64,000 bases of DNA from Gaetbulibacter sp. 4G1 (GCF_002741945.1 NZ_MDVN01000024.1:186001-250000), one strand, 5' to 3'; shown: positions 17,811-27,553, counted from the stretch's first letter. Program-made: numbers and translations. The notes: generated by a model from the sequence alone, not told the origin.

Positions 17811-19762
17811 TAAAAAATTACTTTTTATTTTATTCGCAAAAGTATGCATCAAAATGGCTAGTTTTAGGTATTGACCTAGCAATAGTTTTGTTAACATTTT
17901 TTGCAACTTACTTTGTAAGATTTAATTTCACTTTAAATTTTGATATAAATCAGTTTTTATTTCAGTTACCTTTCTTATTTATTATCGCAACGTTTAGTTT
18001 TTTAGTGATAGGGTCATTTAAGAGTGTAATACGTCATACTGGGTTTACAGATGTTGTTAACTTGTTTAAGTCAGTGGCGCTAATGTCGCTTTTATCTATT
18101 GTTTTTGTATTATTTAATAGAATAACAAATATAATTCCAGAGTTTACTATCCCGTTATCTATAATTGTAATGCATGCACTACTTAGTTTTGTAACACTCA
18201 GCGCTAGTAGATTGCTATTTAAAATGACTTATAAGTATTTAAAATGTAAGTTAGTTTCTTCAAAAAGAGTTCTTATTTATGGAGCAGGAGAGTCAGGTAT
18301 TATAACATATAACGCATTAGTTAATAACTTAAGTTCAAGATTTAGTGTAGTTGGATTTATTGATGATGATTTAAAGAAGAATGGAAAATCTATAAACGGT
18401 GTCCCAATTTTTTCAAAAAATAAAGTCACAACGTCATACATAGAATCTAATGCAATAGATGAAATTGTAGTAGCGTCACAAACTATAGATCCAAACAGTT
18501 TGTTAAGTCTAATTGATAGTTTAATTGATTTGGATGTTAAAATAACTAAAGTTCCACCAATTGAAAAGTGGATTAATGGAGAGTTAAGCGCAAAACAAAT
18601 AAAACAAGTTCAAATTGAAGACCTTCTTGGGAGAGCTCCTATAGAAATTGATAACCCAAATTTATTGAATGAATTTAATGGCGAAACTATTTTAGTTACA
18701 GGAGCAGCTGGCTCCATAGGTAGTGAGTTAGTAAAGCAATTAGCAAACTTTAGTGTAAAAAAATTGATACTAGTTGATCAAGCTGAATCTGCATTATATG
18801 ATTTGCAACAAGATTTAAAACAAAACGGAAAAGAAAGTATTATTACTGCTATTGTTGCAGATATTAGAGATGGTCTAAGAATAGATAGTATTTTTCAAGA
18901 AAATAAGCCAACAATGGTTTTTCATGCTGCTGCATATAAACATGTACCGCTAATGGAGAAGTCTCCATATGAAGCAATAAAAATTAATGTAAATGGAACT
19001 AAAATCCTAGCAGACACAGCATCTAGATACGATGTTAAAAAGTTTGTTTTTGTTTCTACTGATAAAGCTGTTAACCCAACTAGTGTAATGGGAGCGACCA
19101 AGCGTATGGCAGAAATGTATATTAGCTGTCTTCAAAAAGAAAGTAAAACAAAATTCATCACAACAAGATTTGGTAATGTTTTAGGATCTAATGGATCAGT
19201 AATTCCATTGTTTAAAAAACAAATAGAAATGGGTGGGCCATTAACTTTAACTCACAAAGAAATAACTCGTTATTTCATGACAATTCCTGAAGCATCCCAA
19301 CTAGTTTTAGAAGCTGGTACAATGGGTAAAGGAGGAGAGATATTTATTTTTGATATGGGAGAATCTGTTAAGATCTTCGATCTCGCCAAAAATATGATTA
19401 AATTATCTGGATTAAGATTTCCAGAAGATATAGATATTCAAATTTCAGGTTTACGACCAGGAGAAAAACTTTATGAAGAATTATTGGCAAATGGTGAAAA
19501 TACGTTATCAACTTATCATAAAAAAATAATGATAAGTAAAACTAGAGAATTAGAGTACAATAAAATAAAATCTGAAATAGAAGAGCTATGTATTACTAAT
19601 CGTTTTCAAAACAACAACATTGTTATGAAAATGAAAAGCTTAATTCCTGAGTATAAATCAAACAATTCTGATTACGAAAAATTCGATAAAAGAGTACAAA
19701 TTTATAAAAAAGTACGAGGCCTATCTGAAGAGAGATCAGATAAAAGCTATATTAATCTTTAA
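17807..19762 (+). CDS. Membrane UDP-N-acetylhexosamine 4,6-dehydratase (PglF/WbpM/CapD family)
   Basis: A 651-residue protein with four predicted transmembrane helices in the first 145 residues, a CoA-binding-like Rossmann domain opening with IYGAGESG near residue 158, and a C-terminal SDR domain: TGAAGSIGSELVKQLA near residue 298, FVSTDKAVNPTSVMGATKR near residue 415 and TRFGNVLGSNGSVIPLF near residue 450. In this family the Met-x3-Lys pair replaces the usual Tyr-x3-Lys. It makes UDP-2-acetamido-4-keto-2,4,6-trideoxyhexose at the inner membrane for the overlapping aminotransferase. Confidence 0.9.
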   Translation: MIKNYFLFYSQKYASKWLVLGIDLAIVLLTFFATYFVRFNFTLNFDINQFLFQLPFLFIIATFSFLVIGSFKSVIRHTGFTDVVNLFKSVALMSLLSIVFVLFNRITNIIPEFTIPLSIIVMHALLSFVTLSASRLLFKMTYKYLKCKLVSSKRVLIYGAGESGIITYNALVNNLSSRFSVVGFIDDDLKKNGKSINGVPIFSKNKVTTSYIESNAIDEIVVASQTIDPNSLLSLIDSLIDLDVKITKVPPIEKWINGELSAKQIKQVQIEDLLGRAPIEIDNPNLLNEFNGETILVTGAAGSIGSELVKQLANFSVKKLILVDQAESALYDLQQDLKQNGKESIITAIVADIRDGLRIDSIFQENKPTMVFHAAAYKHVPLMEKSPYEAIKINVNGTKILADTASRYDVKKFVFVSTDKAVNPTSVMGATKRMAEMYISCLQKESKTKFITTRFGNVLGSNGSVIPLFKKQIEMGGPLTLTHKEITRYFMTIPEASQLVLEAGTMGKGGEIFIFDMGESVKIFDLAKNMIKLSGLRFPEDIDIQISGLRPGEKLYEELLANGENTLSTYHKKIMISKTRELEYNKIKSEIEELCITNRFQNNNIVMKMKSLIPEYKSNNSDYEKFDKRVQIYKKVRGLSEERSDKSYINL

Positions 19763-19785
19763 TAAATTAAGTAGAAATTTATTAA
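19759..19785. repeat. AT-only inverted repeat across the dehydratase stop codon
   Basis: TTAATAAATT (19759-19768) and AATTTATTAA (19776-19785) form a perfect 10-bp stem with a 7-nt loop. It includes the stop codon of the dehydratase and lies 20 bp before the export lipoprotein gene. It has only A-T pairs and no following T-run, so I do not call it a terminator. It could be an mRNA processing or stability element. Confidence 0.35.
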
Positions 19786-19805
19786 TTTCCCCAAACGAAA
19801 AAAAG

Positions 19806-20606
19806 ATGATTACACCTTTTCCAAGACACAAACTGTTTGTTTTTAGTGCTATATTTACCTTATTTTTAACTTCCTGTGTTACAAAGAAGGATATTATTTA
19901 TTTTCAAAATGCCAAAGATTTTGAAACAATTGTTGATACCGATACCTTCACTGCAAAATTAAAAGTTGGAGATATATTAAGCGTATATATATCTGTTATT
20001 TCAACAACAACTTCAGATGGGACTATAATTGATCCAGCAAGGCCATATAACATTGTGCGACAAGGTGGAGGCGGAGGGACAAACTTTGTTGATTATCTTA
20101 TAGATGTAGAGGGTAATATTGATTTTCCAGTTTTAGGAAAAATAAAACTACTGGGGTTAACAGTAGAAGAAGCTAAAGCGTTAATTAAGAAAAAATTCTC
20201 TGACGGGAATTTACTAAAAGACCCAGTGGTTATTATCCGTGTTTTAAATTTTAGAATTACCGTAGAAGGAGAGGTGACTAGCCCTGGTGTTTATCCTGTT
20301 TCTGGCGAAAGAGTATCAGTTCTTGAAGCAATAGGTATGGCTGGAGGCTTAACTATAAAAGGTAGACGAGATAATGTTATGATAATTAGAGATTTTAATG
20401 GTACAAAAACAATTTCTAGAGTAGATTTAACAACAAAAGAGGTTTTTAATTCTCCTGTTTATTACTTAACGCAAAATGATTATGTTTATGTTGAACCAAA
20501 TAATTCAGCAATCAGCATTGCATCTGGAGATGCTAGAATAGGTACCATTATTAGTATTACTTCTTTTCTTTTAACAACTGCACTAATATTTGTAACTAGA
20601 AATTAG
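19806..20606 (+). CDS. Wza-like polysaccharide export lipoprotein
   Basis: A 266-residue outer-membrane polysaccharide export protein. The signal peptide ends in a lipobox (LFLTSC, cysteine near residue 24), so the mature protein is lipid-anchored. A polysaccharide export domain follows (LKVGDILSVYISV near residue 55, VDYLIDVEGNIDFPVLGKI near residue 100), then an SLBB-type domain (FRITVEGEVTSPGVYPV near residue 150). A hydrophobic segment lies at the C-terminus, as in Wza-type channels. It lies 8 bp before the Wzc-like kinase gene, giving the standard exporter pair. Confidence 0.92.
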   Translation: MITPFPRHKLFVFSAIFTLFLTSCVTKKDIIYFQNAKDFETIVDTDTFTAKLKVGDILSVYISVISTTTSDGTIIDPARPYNIVRQGGGGGTNFVDYLIDVEGNIDFPVLGKIKLLGLTVEEAKALIKKKFSDGNLLKDPVVIIRVLNFRITVEGEVTSPGVYPVSGERVSVLEAIGMAGGLTIKGRRDNVMIIRDFNGTKTISRVDLTTKEVFNSPVYYLTQNDYVYVEPNNSAISIASGDARIGTIISITSFLLTTALIFVTRN

Positions 20607-20614
20607 AATTAAAA

Positions 20615-22999
20615 ATGGCTTTAAAACAGAATAATAATTTATCGAATAATAATTCTGAAGATTTTAATTTTAATCTTAAGAAAACAGTATCTCTTTACTT
20701 AAAGCAATGGAAATGGTTTGCTTTAAGTTTAATAATATGTTTAGGGTTAACGTATATAAATTTAAGATATACTACACCAGAGTATTTAGCTCAGGCCAAA
20801 ATAATGCTTTTAGATGATAAAGAGAACTCCTCGGCTGCTGCTTTAAAAGATTTGTCGTTATTCTCCGAGGGAGAAGATGCAATGGTTGAAGATGAAATAC
20901 AAGTAATAAAATCTAGAAGCTTCCTTAGAAATATCGTAAAAAAGTTAAATTTAAATATTAGATATTATACTAAAGGAAGAGTTTATGAATCTGAATTATA
21001 TAAAGACTCTCCAATTGTTATAAATTTTATAGAATCTGATTCAATAATAAATAACACAAGCTCTAATTTTTATATTGAAATTCTTTCTTCTTCAAGTTTT
21101 AATTATCGGATTAATGAAGAGACTGCTTCGAAAAAATATGCATTTGGAGAAACAATTCCAACATCTTTTGGAGGCATTATCGTTACACCAAAAAATAAGA
21201 GTATTGAAAATAATGTTGGGAACTCTATAAGGGTAAATATTGCAAAAATAGAATACTTGGCTGAATCTCTTAAAAATAGAGTCTCTATATCTCCTTCTGG
21301 AAAATCATCAAAAGTAGTCACAGTAAGCTTCGTAGATCCTGTTATAGAAAAAGCAAAAGACATAGTTAATACTTTAATAGATGAATACAATAAGTCTACT
21401 ATTCAAAAGAAAAATAACATATCTGAAAACACAGCAAAATTTATTGATAATCGTATAAGACTAGTAGCCAAAGATTTAGTTAGCGCAGATAGTAGCATTG
21501 TTAACTTCAAAACTGGTAATAAAGTTACAGATGTTGCTTCTGAAGCTGGACAATTCTTAAATTCAAGTGCTGCTAACGAGCAACAGTTAGATGCTGCAAA
21601 AATGCAATTAGGTCAATTAAATTTCATGGAGTCAACTTTAGATGATGAGACTTCAATGTATAGTTCAATTCCGTCAAATTTAGGTTCTGGAGACCCTGCT
21701 ATTAGTGCGTTATCAAACAGATATAACCAATTGCTTGAAAGAAGAAAAGCACTCTTAAAAAGTGCAGGAGAACAAAACCCCATCGTATTAGAATTAGACC
21801 AAACATTGGCAGATATTAGGCAAAATCTTCAACAAAGTATTAATAACTCTACTAAATCCTTGAGAATTCAAATAGGAAGCCTAGAGAGCCAATCAAGACG
21901 TATAAATTCTAAAATATTCTCTGTTCCTGGTCAAGAACGCAAATTAAGATCGATTGAACGTACAAGAGGAATTAAGGAGTCATTATATTTGTACTTATTA
22001 GAAAAAAGAGAGGAAGCTGCGATATCTTTAACTGCAACCTCGCCAAGTGCAAAAATAATTGATGAAGCTTATAATGAAGCTGGCGGTCCTATCTCGCCTA
22101 ATAAACAAGTAGCTTATATAGGAGCACTATTTATGGGATTATTGATCCCGTTTATGTTCTTTTATGTAAAGAATTTATTTGACACCAAAATTCATAATAA
22201 AGAAGATTTAGAAAAAGAAATTAAAAGAATTACTGTATTAGGCGAAATACCAAAAATAAAAGGCAATAATATTTTAGTAAAAAGAAACGATCGCTCAATT
22301 TTATCAGAATCGTTTAGAATTATACGAACCAATTTTGATTATATAAAACGAACTAGAAAGGTAGAGAATTATGACAATGTGATTTTTGTCACTTCAACTA
22401 TTAACGGTGAAGGAAAATCTTTTTTTAGTATGAATATGGCATTAACATTGGCTAATACTGATAAAAGAGTATTGCTGATTGGTGCAGATATAAGGAACCC
22501 AAAATTACTTATGGGTATAAATAATCAAAAGAAAAATAACGAAGGAAAAGTTGGTTTAACTGAATATTTAGTTGATAAATCTGTAATTGTTGGAGAGGCT
22601 ATAAACACATATGAGGTCAATGGTAATAAAATAGATGTTTTGTTGTCTGGAAAAGTACCACCAAACCCTGCAGAGTTATTAATGAGCGATAGAATGAAGC
22701 CGCTTTTTGATAAAGTGTCTGAGCAGTACGATTACGTAATTGTAGATACAGCTCCATCAATGTTAGTAACGGACACATTATTGTTTAGTCAATACGCTGG
22801 GCATACTATTTATATGACACGTGCTGATTATACAGAAAAACGTATTTTGAATTTTGCAAAAGAATTACATGCTGAAAACAAACTTAATGGAATGATGCTT
22901 GTCGTTAATGATGTTAAGCAAGCTAATTTTGGATATGGCGCAAAATATGGATATTATGGCGCCAAAAAAAAGAAAGGCTTTTTCAATAAACGTGCTTAA
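20615..22999 (+). CDS. Wzc-like polysaccharide copolymerase with bacterial tyrosine kinase domain
   Basis: A 794-residue inner membrane protein. A Wzz domain with a first membrane helix near residues 37-55 is followed by a long periplasmic coiled region and a second helix near residue 510. The C-terminal BY-kinase domain has Walker A (TSTINGEGKS) near residue 597, Walker A' (VLLIGADIRNP) near residue 620 and Walker B (YVIVDTAPS) near residue 707. The tail has a tyrosine cluster (FGYGAKYGYYGAK) for autophosphorylation, then a basic end. It controls chain length and export with the Wza-like lipoprotein. Its stop overlaps that of the convergent phosphatase gene. Confidence 0.93.
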   Translation: MALKQNNNLSNNNSEDFNFNLKKTVSLYLKQWKWFALSLIICLGLTYINLRYTTPEYLAQAKIMLLDDKENSSAAALKDLSLFSEGEDAMVEDEIQVIKSRSFLRNIVKKLNLNIRYYTKGRVYESELYKDSPIVINFIESDSIINNTSSNFYIEILSSSSFNYRINEETASKKYAFGETIPTSFGGIIVTPKNKSIENNVGNSIRVNIAKIEYLAESLKNRVSISPSGKSSKVVTVSFVDPVIEKAKDIVNTLIDEYNKSTIQKKNNISENTAKFIDNRIRLVAKDLVSADSSIVNFKTGNKVTDVASEAGQFLNSSAANEQQLDAAKMQLGQLNFMESTLDDETSMYSSIPSNLGSGDPAISALSNRYNQLLERRKALLKSAGEQNPIVLELDQTLADIRQNLQQSINNSTKSLRIQIGSLESQSRRINSKIFSVPGQERKLRSIERTRGIKESLYLYLLEKREEAAISLTATSPSAKIIDEAYNEAGGPISPNKQVAYIGALFMGLLIPFMFFYVKNLFDTKIHNKEDLEKEIKRITVLGEIPKIKGNNILVKRNDRSILSESFRIIRTNFDYIKRTRKVENYDNVIFVTSTINGEGKSFFSMNMALTLANTDKRVLLIGADIRNPKLLMGINNQKKNNEGKVGLTEYLVDKSVIVGEAINTYEVNGNKIDVLLSGKVPPNPAELLMSDRMKPLFDKVSEQYDYVIVDTAPSMLVTDTLLFSQYAGHTIYMTRADYTEKRILNFAKELHAENKLNGMMLVVNDVKQANFGYGAKYGYYGAKKKKGFFNKRA

Positions 23000-23742
23000 A
23001 TAACAGAAAAAGTATTACAAGTTTTTTCTATAATTTTAGGAAGCTCTTTAGTCATATCCTTACTAAGGACAAGGTTAGAGAGCTTTTTTATATGATTATC
23101 ATTATGAGTATCCGTTGCAACAAAGTCTATAAGTTGCTCTTCCAATAAATAATTAGCTGTTTTTTCTGCATTTTTCCCGTAGTGATCACTTAAAGACAAT
23201 AAGTTAAGTTGAAAAAAACATCCAAGCTGTTTAAGCTTTCTATAATAATCTTTTGTATTATGATAAAATGAATATCGCTCTGGGTGTGCTAAAATTGGTA
23301 AGTAGCCTTTCATTTTAATTTTAAATATTATTTCTTCCAAATTAATAGGCGGCTGAAAATAAGACATCTCTATTAACAAATAGTTTCCTTTTAGTGTAAA
23401 TAGTTCCTGAGAATCTAATTGTTTTTGGAAATTATCATCCAGCATGTATTCAGCTGCTGGGTTTATAGTAATTTCGGAAAGCATTTTAGAACCTAAAGCT
23501 TCCAATAGTTTTTGATATGAATCACCAATAGTTTCATCAGTATTCGGATAGAAATCTTGCATAACATGAGGTGTTGGCATAAACTGTTTAACACCCAATT
23601 CTTGCAATCCTTTAATTAAATCTATTGATTCGAAAGTGTTTTTTGCGCCATCATCTATTCCAGGTAAAATATGAGAATGCATATCTACAAAGTCTTCTAA
23701 TAAATCTTTTAGAAATGCTTTTTTAGAAAAAAAGTGGAACAT
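22996..23742 (-). CDS. Tyrosine-protein phosphatase of the PHP family (CpsB/CapC/YwqE-like)
   Basis: A 248-residue metal-dependent phosphatase. PHP motifs are visible: DMHSHILPGIDDGAKN near residue 20, TPHVMQDFYPNT near residue 58, an AHPERY segment near residue 137 and VATDTHNDNH near residue 213. These histidines and aspartates bind the metals of the active site. It is expected to dephosphorylate the tyrosine tail of the Wzc-like kinase encoded convergently. The two stop codons share the tetranucleotide TTAA at 22996-22999, so kinase and phosphatase mRNAs overlap tail to tail without space for a terminator. Confidence 0.9.
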   Translation of the reverse strand: MFHFFSKKAFLKDLLEDFVDMHSHILPGIDDGAKNTFESIDLIKGLQELGVKQFMPTPHVMQDFYPNTDETIGDSYQKLLEALGSKMLSEITINPAAEYMLDDNFQKQLDSQELFTLKGNYLLIEMSYFQPPINLEEIIFKIKMKGYLPILAHPERYSFYHNTKDYYRKLKQLGCFFQLNLLSLSDHYGKNAEKTANYLLEEQLIDFVATDTHNDNHIKKLSNLVLSKDMTKELPKIIEKTCNTFSVI

Positions 23743-23775
23743 TATTTACGTAGGTTAGTTACAAGAAAAAAGAGT

Positions 23776-24081
23776 TTATTCCTCTTCATCTCCAAAAGTA
23801 GTAGGCTCAATAGTACTATCACTATCAACTACAACATTTCCTAATTCATTAACTTCTATATTATCACTATCAAAATTATTCATTGTGTAATGCAATTTAC
23901 TACTTACTTTAACTAAGTATATAGCGTCTAATGTCTTTATTTCTATAGCCTCTATAGTCTCGTTTCTATGGTTATCAAAAGTAATTATGTCATCATCTCC
24001 ATAACCATCAGGAAATTTCTCTGTTAAAAGATTTAATAACTCTGGAGTTAGTTTTTTATAATCAACAATAATTCTTTTCAT
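23776..24081 (-). CDS. Small acidic protein of unknown function
   Basis: 101 residues. I do not assign a family. It begins KRIIVDYKKLTPELLNLL, continues with a GYGDDDII segment and a mixed alpha/beta pattern up to about residue 75, and ends in a strongly acidic tail (several Glu and Asp in the last 20 residues). There is no signal peptide or membrane segment, so it is probably cytoplasmic. It lies 33 bp upstream of the phosphatase gene on the same strand and 65 bp downstream of aroB, and could be co-transcribed with either. Confidence 0.7.
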   Translation of the reverse strand: MKRIIVDYKKLTPELLNLLTEKFPDGYGDDDIITFDNHRNETIEAIEIKTLDAIYLVKVSSKLHYTMNNFDSDNIEVNELGNVVVDSDSTIEPTTFGDEEE

Positions 24082-24146
24082 CTTAAAAATTTTGGTTGAT
24101 AAATAAATTTAGCAGCAATATTTATAAAATTACAAAAAAAATATAA

Positions 24147-25214
24147 TTAACTCTCATAAAATTTAAAAGCATCAATTATAATCTCATCCTTAACTAGGCA
24201 ATCAATTTTTGGGATACCAATGTCTTTAAGGAGAACAAAGTTTATATTTCCATGATTATTTTTCTTATCGTACTTCAATAGCTCAATAATACTTTGATAC
24301 TCTTTTTCTTCAATATCTACCTTTTCATAATAACTTAAAAATAAGGCTTTAATTTCGTCTGTTGTTTTACTAGGAAAGCCAACTAACTCTGTAGATATAT
24401 AGCTTGCCAAGATCATTCCAACCACAATGGCTTCACCATGTAACAAATCTTTTTTACTAGGGTTACTTAAAAAATAAGATTCAATGGCATGTCCAAGCGT
24501 ATGCCCAAAATTTAATGTTTTTCTTAACCCATTTTCAAAGGGGTCTTCCTCAACTACATTTTTTTTAATGATAACGGATTCATAAATTAATTCATCCAAG
24601 TCATTTAGTGTTAATTTTGAAAAATCTTTAAATTTATTCCAATAGTTTTTACTGTTTATTAAACCATGCTTTAACATTTCTGCTAAACCAGAGCGTAATT
24701 GATTTTGCGGCAATGTTTCTAAAAAATTAGTATCAATAAGCACTAAATTAGGCGTACTAATAACTCCTATTTGGTTTTTTAAATGACCAAGGTCAACACC
24801 CGTTTTTCCACCAACTGAAGCATCAACCATTGAAAGTAGTGATGTAGGAACATTTATGTAAGCAATTCCTCTTTTAAAAGTAGATGCTACAAAACCACCT
24901 AAATCTGTAATAACACCACCTCCAACATTTATAAGTAAACTTTTTCTATCTGCATCTAATTCTGATAAAGTATTCCAAACACCAGAGCAAGTATCTATTG
25001 TTTTATGCTCTTCGCCAGCTTCAATTTCAATAATTTCAATATCAGCTTTCGTTTCTAGTTTTGCTAAAAAATTTGGTAAACAATATTTATGCGTATTCTC
25101 ATCTACTAAAACAAATATTTTAGAAAAATTATTTAGTTTAAGATGCTCATTTAGTGATGGATAACACAAATCATTAAAATGAATTATAGAATCATTTGCA
25201 GTAATCGATTTCAT
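24147..25214 (-). CDS. aroB: 3-dehydroquinate synthase
   Basis: A 355-residue enzyme with the AroB signatures NVGGGVITDLGGFVASTFKRGI near residue 96, VDASVGGKTGVDLGHLKNQIG near residue 128 (Lys and Asn at the active site), RSGLAEMLKHGLI near residue 177 (Zn-binding Glu) and LNFGHTLGHAIES near residue 232 (Zn-binding His). It cyclises DAHP to 3-dehydroquinate in the shikimate pathway. The ATG at 25214 faces the proline dehydrogenase gene in a divergent arrangement with a short shared spacer. Confidence 0.96.
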   Translation of the reverse strand: MKSITANDSIIHFNDLCYPSLNEHLKLNNFSKIFVLVDENTHKYCLPNFLAKLETKADIEIIEIEAGEEHKTIDTCSGVWNTLSELDADRKSLLINVGGGVITDLGGFVASTFKRGIAYINVPTSLLSMVDASVGGKTGVDLGHLKNQIGVISTPNLVLIDTNFLETLPQNQLRSGLAEMLKHGLINSKNYWNKFKDFSKLTLNDLDELIYESVIIKKNVVEEDPFENGLRKTLNFGHTLGHAIESYFLSNPSKKDLLHGEAIVVGMILASYISTELVGFPSKTTDEIKALFLSYYEKVDIEEKEYQSIIELLKYDKKNNHGNINFVLLKDIGIPKIDCLVKDEIIIDAFKFYES

Positions 25215-25285
25215 GAAAAATATATCTATTATTATAAAGGGTGAAATTAAGGAGTTTTTATATAAAATGATAACTAAGTCTTAAT

Positions 25286-25293
25286 TATATTTG
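25286..25293 (+). promoter_or_regulatory. -7 box for proline dehydrogenase
   Basis: TATATTTG is a full match to TAnnTTTG, 18 bp upstream of the ATG at 25312. A TTG start at 25291 would sit inside this box, which argues for the ATG. Confidence 0.6.
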
Positions 25294-25311
25294 TACAAAA
25301 TTTTACAGATA

Positions 25312-26490
25312 ATGCAAAAAACTGACTCCATTTTTGAAAATACCGAAATAGCATTTGCTCTTAAAAACGACTCAGAATTAGAACGTGCGTATTTTTTGTT
25401 TAAAATGATTTCTATTGAACCTTTGGTAAAAATAGGTACTGCAGCAACTAACTTTGCAATAAAGGCACATTTACCTATTGAAGGGCTTATTCGATCTACC
25501 GTCTTTGATCACTTTTGTGGTGGTGTAAATGAAGAAGATTGCTTGCCAGTTATTGATAAAATGTATGAGAAAGGGGTAAGCTCAGTTTTAGATTACTCCG
25601 TAGAAGGTAAAGAAAATGAAGCTGAATTTGATGCAGCAATGCATATGATTCTTAAGATTATAGATTTTGCTAAAGCCATTAATTCGATTCCAATAGCGGT
25701 ATTTAAACCCACAGGTTTTGGACGCTTTTATTTATACGAAAAACTAGGAAAAGGCGAAGCCTTAACCGAAAAAGAGCAGGAAGAGTGGGATAGAGTCGTT
25801 AATAGATTTGATGTTGTCTGTAAAAAATCAAAGGACAATGATATAGCCATATTAATTGATGCTGAAGAGAGTTGGATGCAAGATGCTGCTGATGATTTGA
25901 TAACTCAAATGATGAAAAAATATAATACTGATAAGCCTATTGTTTATAATACACTACAGATGTATAGACATGATAGGCTAGCATTTTTGGAAAAGCAGCA
26001 TGAGATAGCTAAAGCTGAAGGCTTTTATTTGGGGTACAAGTTAGTACGAGGGGCATATATGGAAAAAGAAAATGAGCGTGCTGAAGAAAACGGTTATATT
26101 TCACCAATTTGTATAAATAAAAAAGCAACAGATAAGAATTTTGATGAAGGCCTAAAGTATGTTTTGGATAATTTGGAAAAAATGTCATTGTTTGCAGGTA
26201 CTCATAATGAGGAAAGTTCGTATTTGCTTATGCAATTAATGAAAGAAAGAGGGCTAGACAATAATGATTCCCGTATCTGGTTTGGTCAATTATATGGTAT
26301 GAGTGATCATATTAGTTATAATTTAGCAAGTAAAGGCTATAATGTGGCAAAATACATGCCTTTTGGACCTGTAAAGGATGTGATGCCATATTTGATAAGA
26401 CGCGCTGAAGAAAACACATCTGTGGCTGGGCAAACAAGTAGGGAGCTTAATTTATTATCTAAAGAGAAAAAACGCAGAAAGAAAAAATAA
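25312..26490 (+). CDS. Proline dehydrogenase
   Basis: A 392-residue monofunctional FAD-dependent proline dehydrogenase. Family features are KPTGFGR near residue 135, LIDAEESWMQDAADDLI near residue 180, YNTLQMYRHDRL near residue 210, KLVRGAYMEKENERA near residue 243 and AGTHNEESSYLLM near residue 292. It oxidises proline to pyrroline-5-carboxylate as the first step of proline use. I start at the ATG at 25312, because the TTG at 25291 lies inside a perfect -7 box. A basic tail (KEKKRRKKK) closes the protein. It ends 1 bp before the convergent dehydratase gene. Confidence 0.92.
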   Translation: MQKTDSIFENTEIAFALKNDSELERAYFLFKMISIEPLVKIGTAATNFAIKAHLPIEGLIRSTVFDHFCGGVNEEDCLPVIDKMYEKGVSSVLDYSVEGKENEAEFDAAMHMILKIIDFAKAINSIPIAVFKPTGFGRFYLYEKLGKGEALTEKEQEEWDRVVNRFDVVCKKSKDNDIAILIDAEESWMQDAADDLITQMMKKYNTDKPIVYNTLQMYRHDRLAFLEKQHEIAKAEGFYLGYKLVRGAYMEKENERAEENGYISPICINKKATDKNFDEGLKYVLDNLEKMSLFAGTHNEESSYLLMQLMKERGLDNNDSRIWFGQLYGMSDHISYNLASKGYNVAKYMPFGPVKDVMPYLIRRAEENTSVAGQTSRELNLLSKEKKRRKKK

Positions 26491-26491
26491 T

Positions 26492-27553
26492 TTACACATA
26501 TTTTTTAAGTGTCATTTTTATTTCAGAAACCGACTGAAAGGGCGTGATTTTTAATAACTCTTTAAGATTTTTTATGTTTTTTGATTTGTCACTTTTGCTT
26601 TTTATCTGCATAATGTCTTTATGAGTTGTTGGTATTAATGTTTCATTACTTGCTAATATATCTTCATGCAATTTCTCACCAGGACGAACTTCTGTAATCT
26701 CAATATTAATATCTTCATTATAAAATGTAATTAAAACTTTAGCTAAGTCAAATATCTTAATAGGTTTTCCCATATTAAAAGTAAAAACTGGGTTTTCAAA
26801 ATCTTTAAAAGTTGCAATTTCTAGTATTAAATTACACGCTTTGTGCTTACAAATAAAGTAACGAGATATGCTTTTATCTGTAACTGTTATTGGTTTTCCA
26901 GAATTGATTTGACTTATAAATAATGGAACAACGGATCCGCTAGAGCCAAATATATTACCAAAACGTGTAATAATGAATTTAGTTTTATTTTGATTATTTA
27001 AGCCCGACAAATAGTGCTCAGCAATTCGCTTACTCATTCCCATAACACTTATAGGGTTAACAGCCTTGTCAGTAGAAATAAATATAAATTTTTTAACCTG
27101 ATGCTTAATTGATAAATCTGCCAATAATTTAGTGCCTATTATATTAAGTTTAACAGCTTCGTAGGGATTAGTTTCCATCAAAGGTACGTGTTTGTAAGCA
27201 GCTGTATGAAAGACAAGCGTTGGAGTATAAGTTTCAAAAAGATAGCTTAGAGATTCTTTTTCAGTAATATTCAATAAAATAAATTCTGCATTAATAGATG
27301 CATTATTTTCTAATTCTTGTTGAAGTTCGTACAATGGAGATTCAGCAATATCGACCAAAATTAGCTTTTTATAAGTACATTGTGTAAGTTGCTTTGCAAG
27401 CTCACTACCTATTGAGCCTGCAGCTCCTGTAATTAAGATTGTATGGTCAGAAAATTCTAAATTTGGATATTTGCTTTTTGAGTTCTTTTTAAAATTAAAT
27501 ATACCTGAATCACGAATGAGTTGTTGAATATGATTTGGGGTGGGTGTATTCAT
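26492..27553 (-). CDS. Soluble UDP-HexNAc 4,6-dehydratase-like SDR (CapD/FlaA1 family)
   Basis: A 353-residue SDR equal to the C-terminal catalytic half of the membrane dehydratase at 17807-19762. It shows LITGAAGSIGSELAKQL near residue 35, HTAAYKHVPLMETNP near residue 112, FISTDKAVNPISVMGMSKR near residue 150, ITRFGNIFGSSGSVVPLF near residue 188 and EVRPGEKLHEDIL near residue 285. No transmembrane part precedes it. It likely acts on a UDP-GlcNAc-type sugar. It lies 99 bp downstream of the phosphoglycosyl transferase gene on the same strand. Whether it is redundant with the full-length enzyme or makes a different stereoisomer is open. Confidence 0.85.
   Translation of the reverse strand: MNTPTPNHIQQLIRDSGIFNFKKNSKSKYPNLEFSDHTILITGAAGSIGSELAKQLTQCTYKKLILVDIAESPLYELQQELENNASINAEFILLNITEKESLSYLFETYTPTLVFHTAAYKHVPLMETNPYEAVKLNIIGTKLLADLSIKHQVKKFIFISTDKAVNPISVMGMSKRIAEHYLSGLNNQNKTKFIITRFGNIFGSSGSVVPLFISQINSGKPITVTDKSISRYFICKHKACNLILEIATFKDFENPVFTFNMGKPIKIFDLAKVLITFYNEDINIEITEVRPGEKLHEDILASNETLIPTTHKDIMQIKSKSDKSKNIKNLKELLKITPFQSVSEIKMTLKKYV

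Noticed and set aside
25291-25311. TTG start adding seven residues to proline dehydrogenase
   Set aside because: It lies inside a full TAnnTTTG box, and the ATG at 25312 fits the family better.
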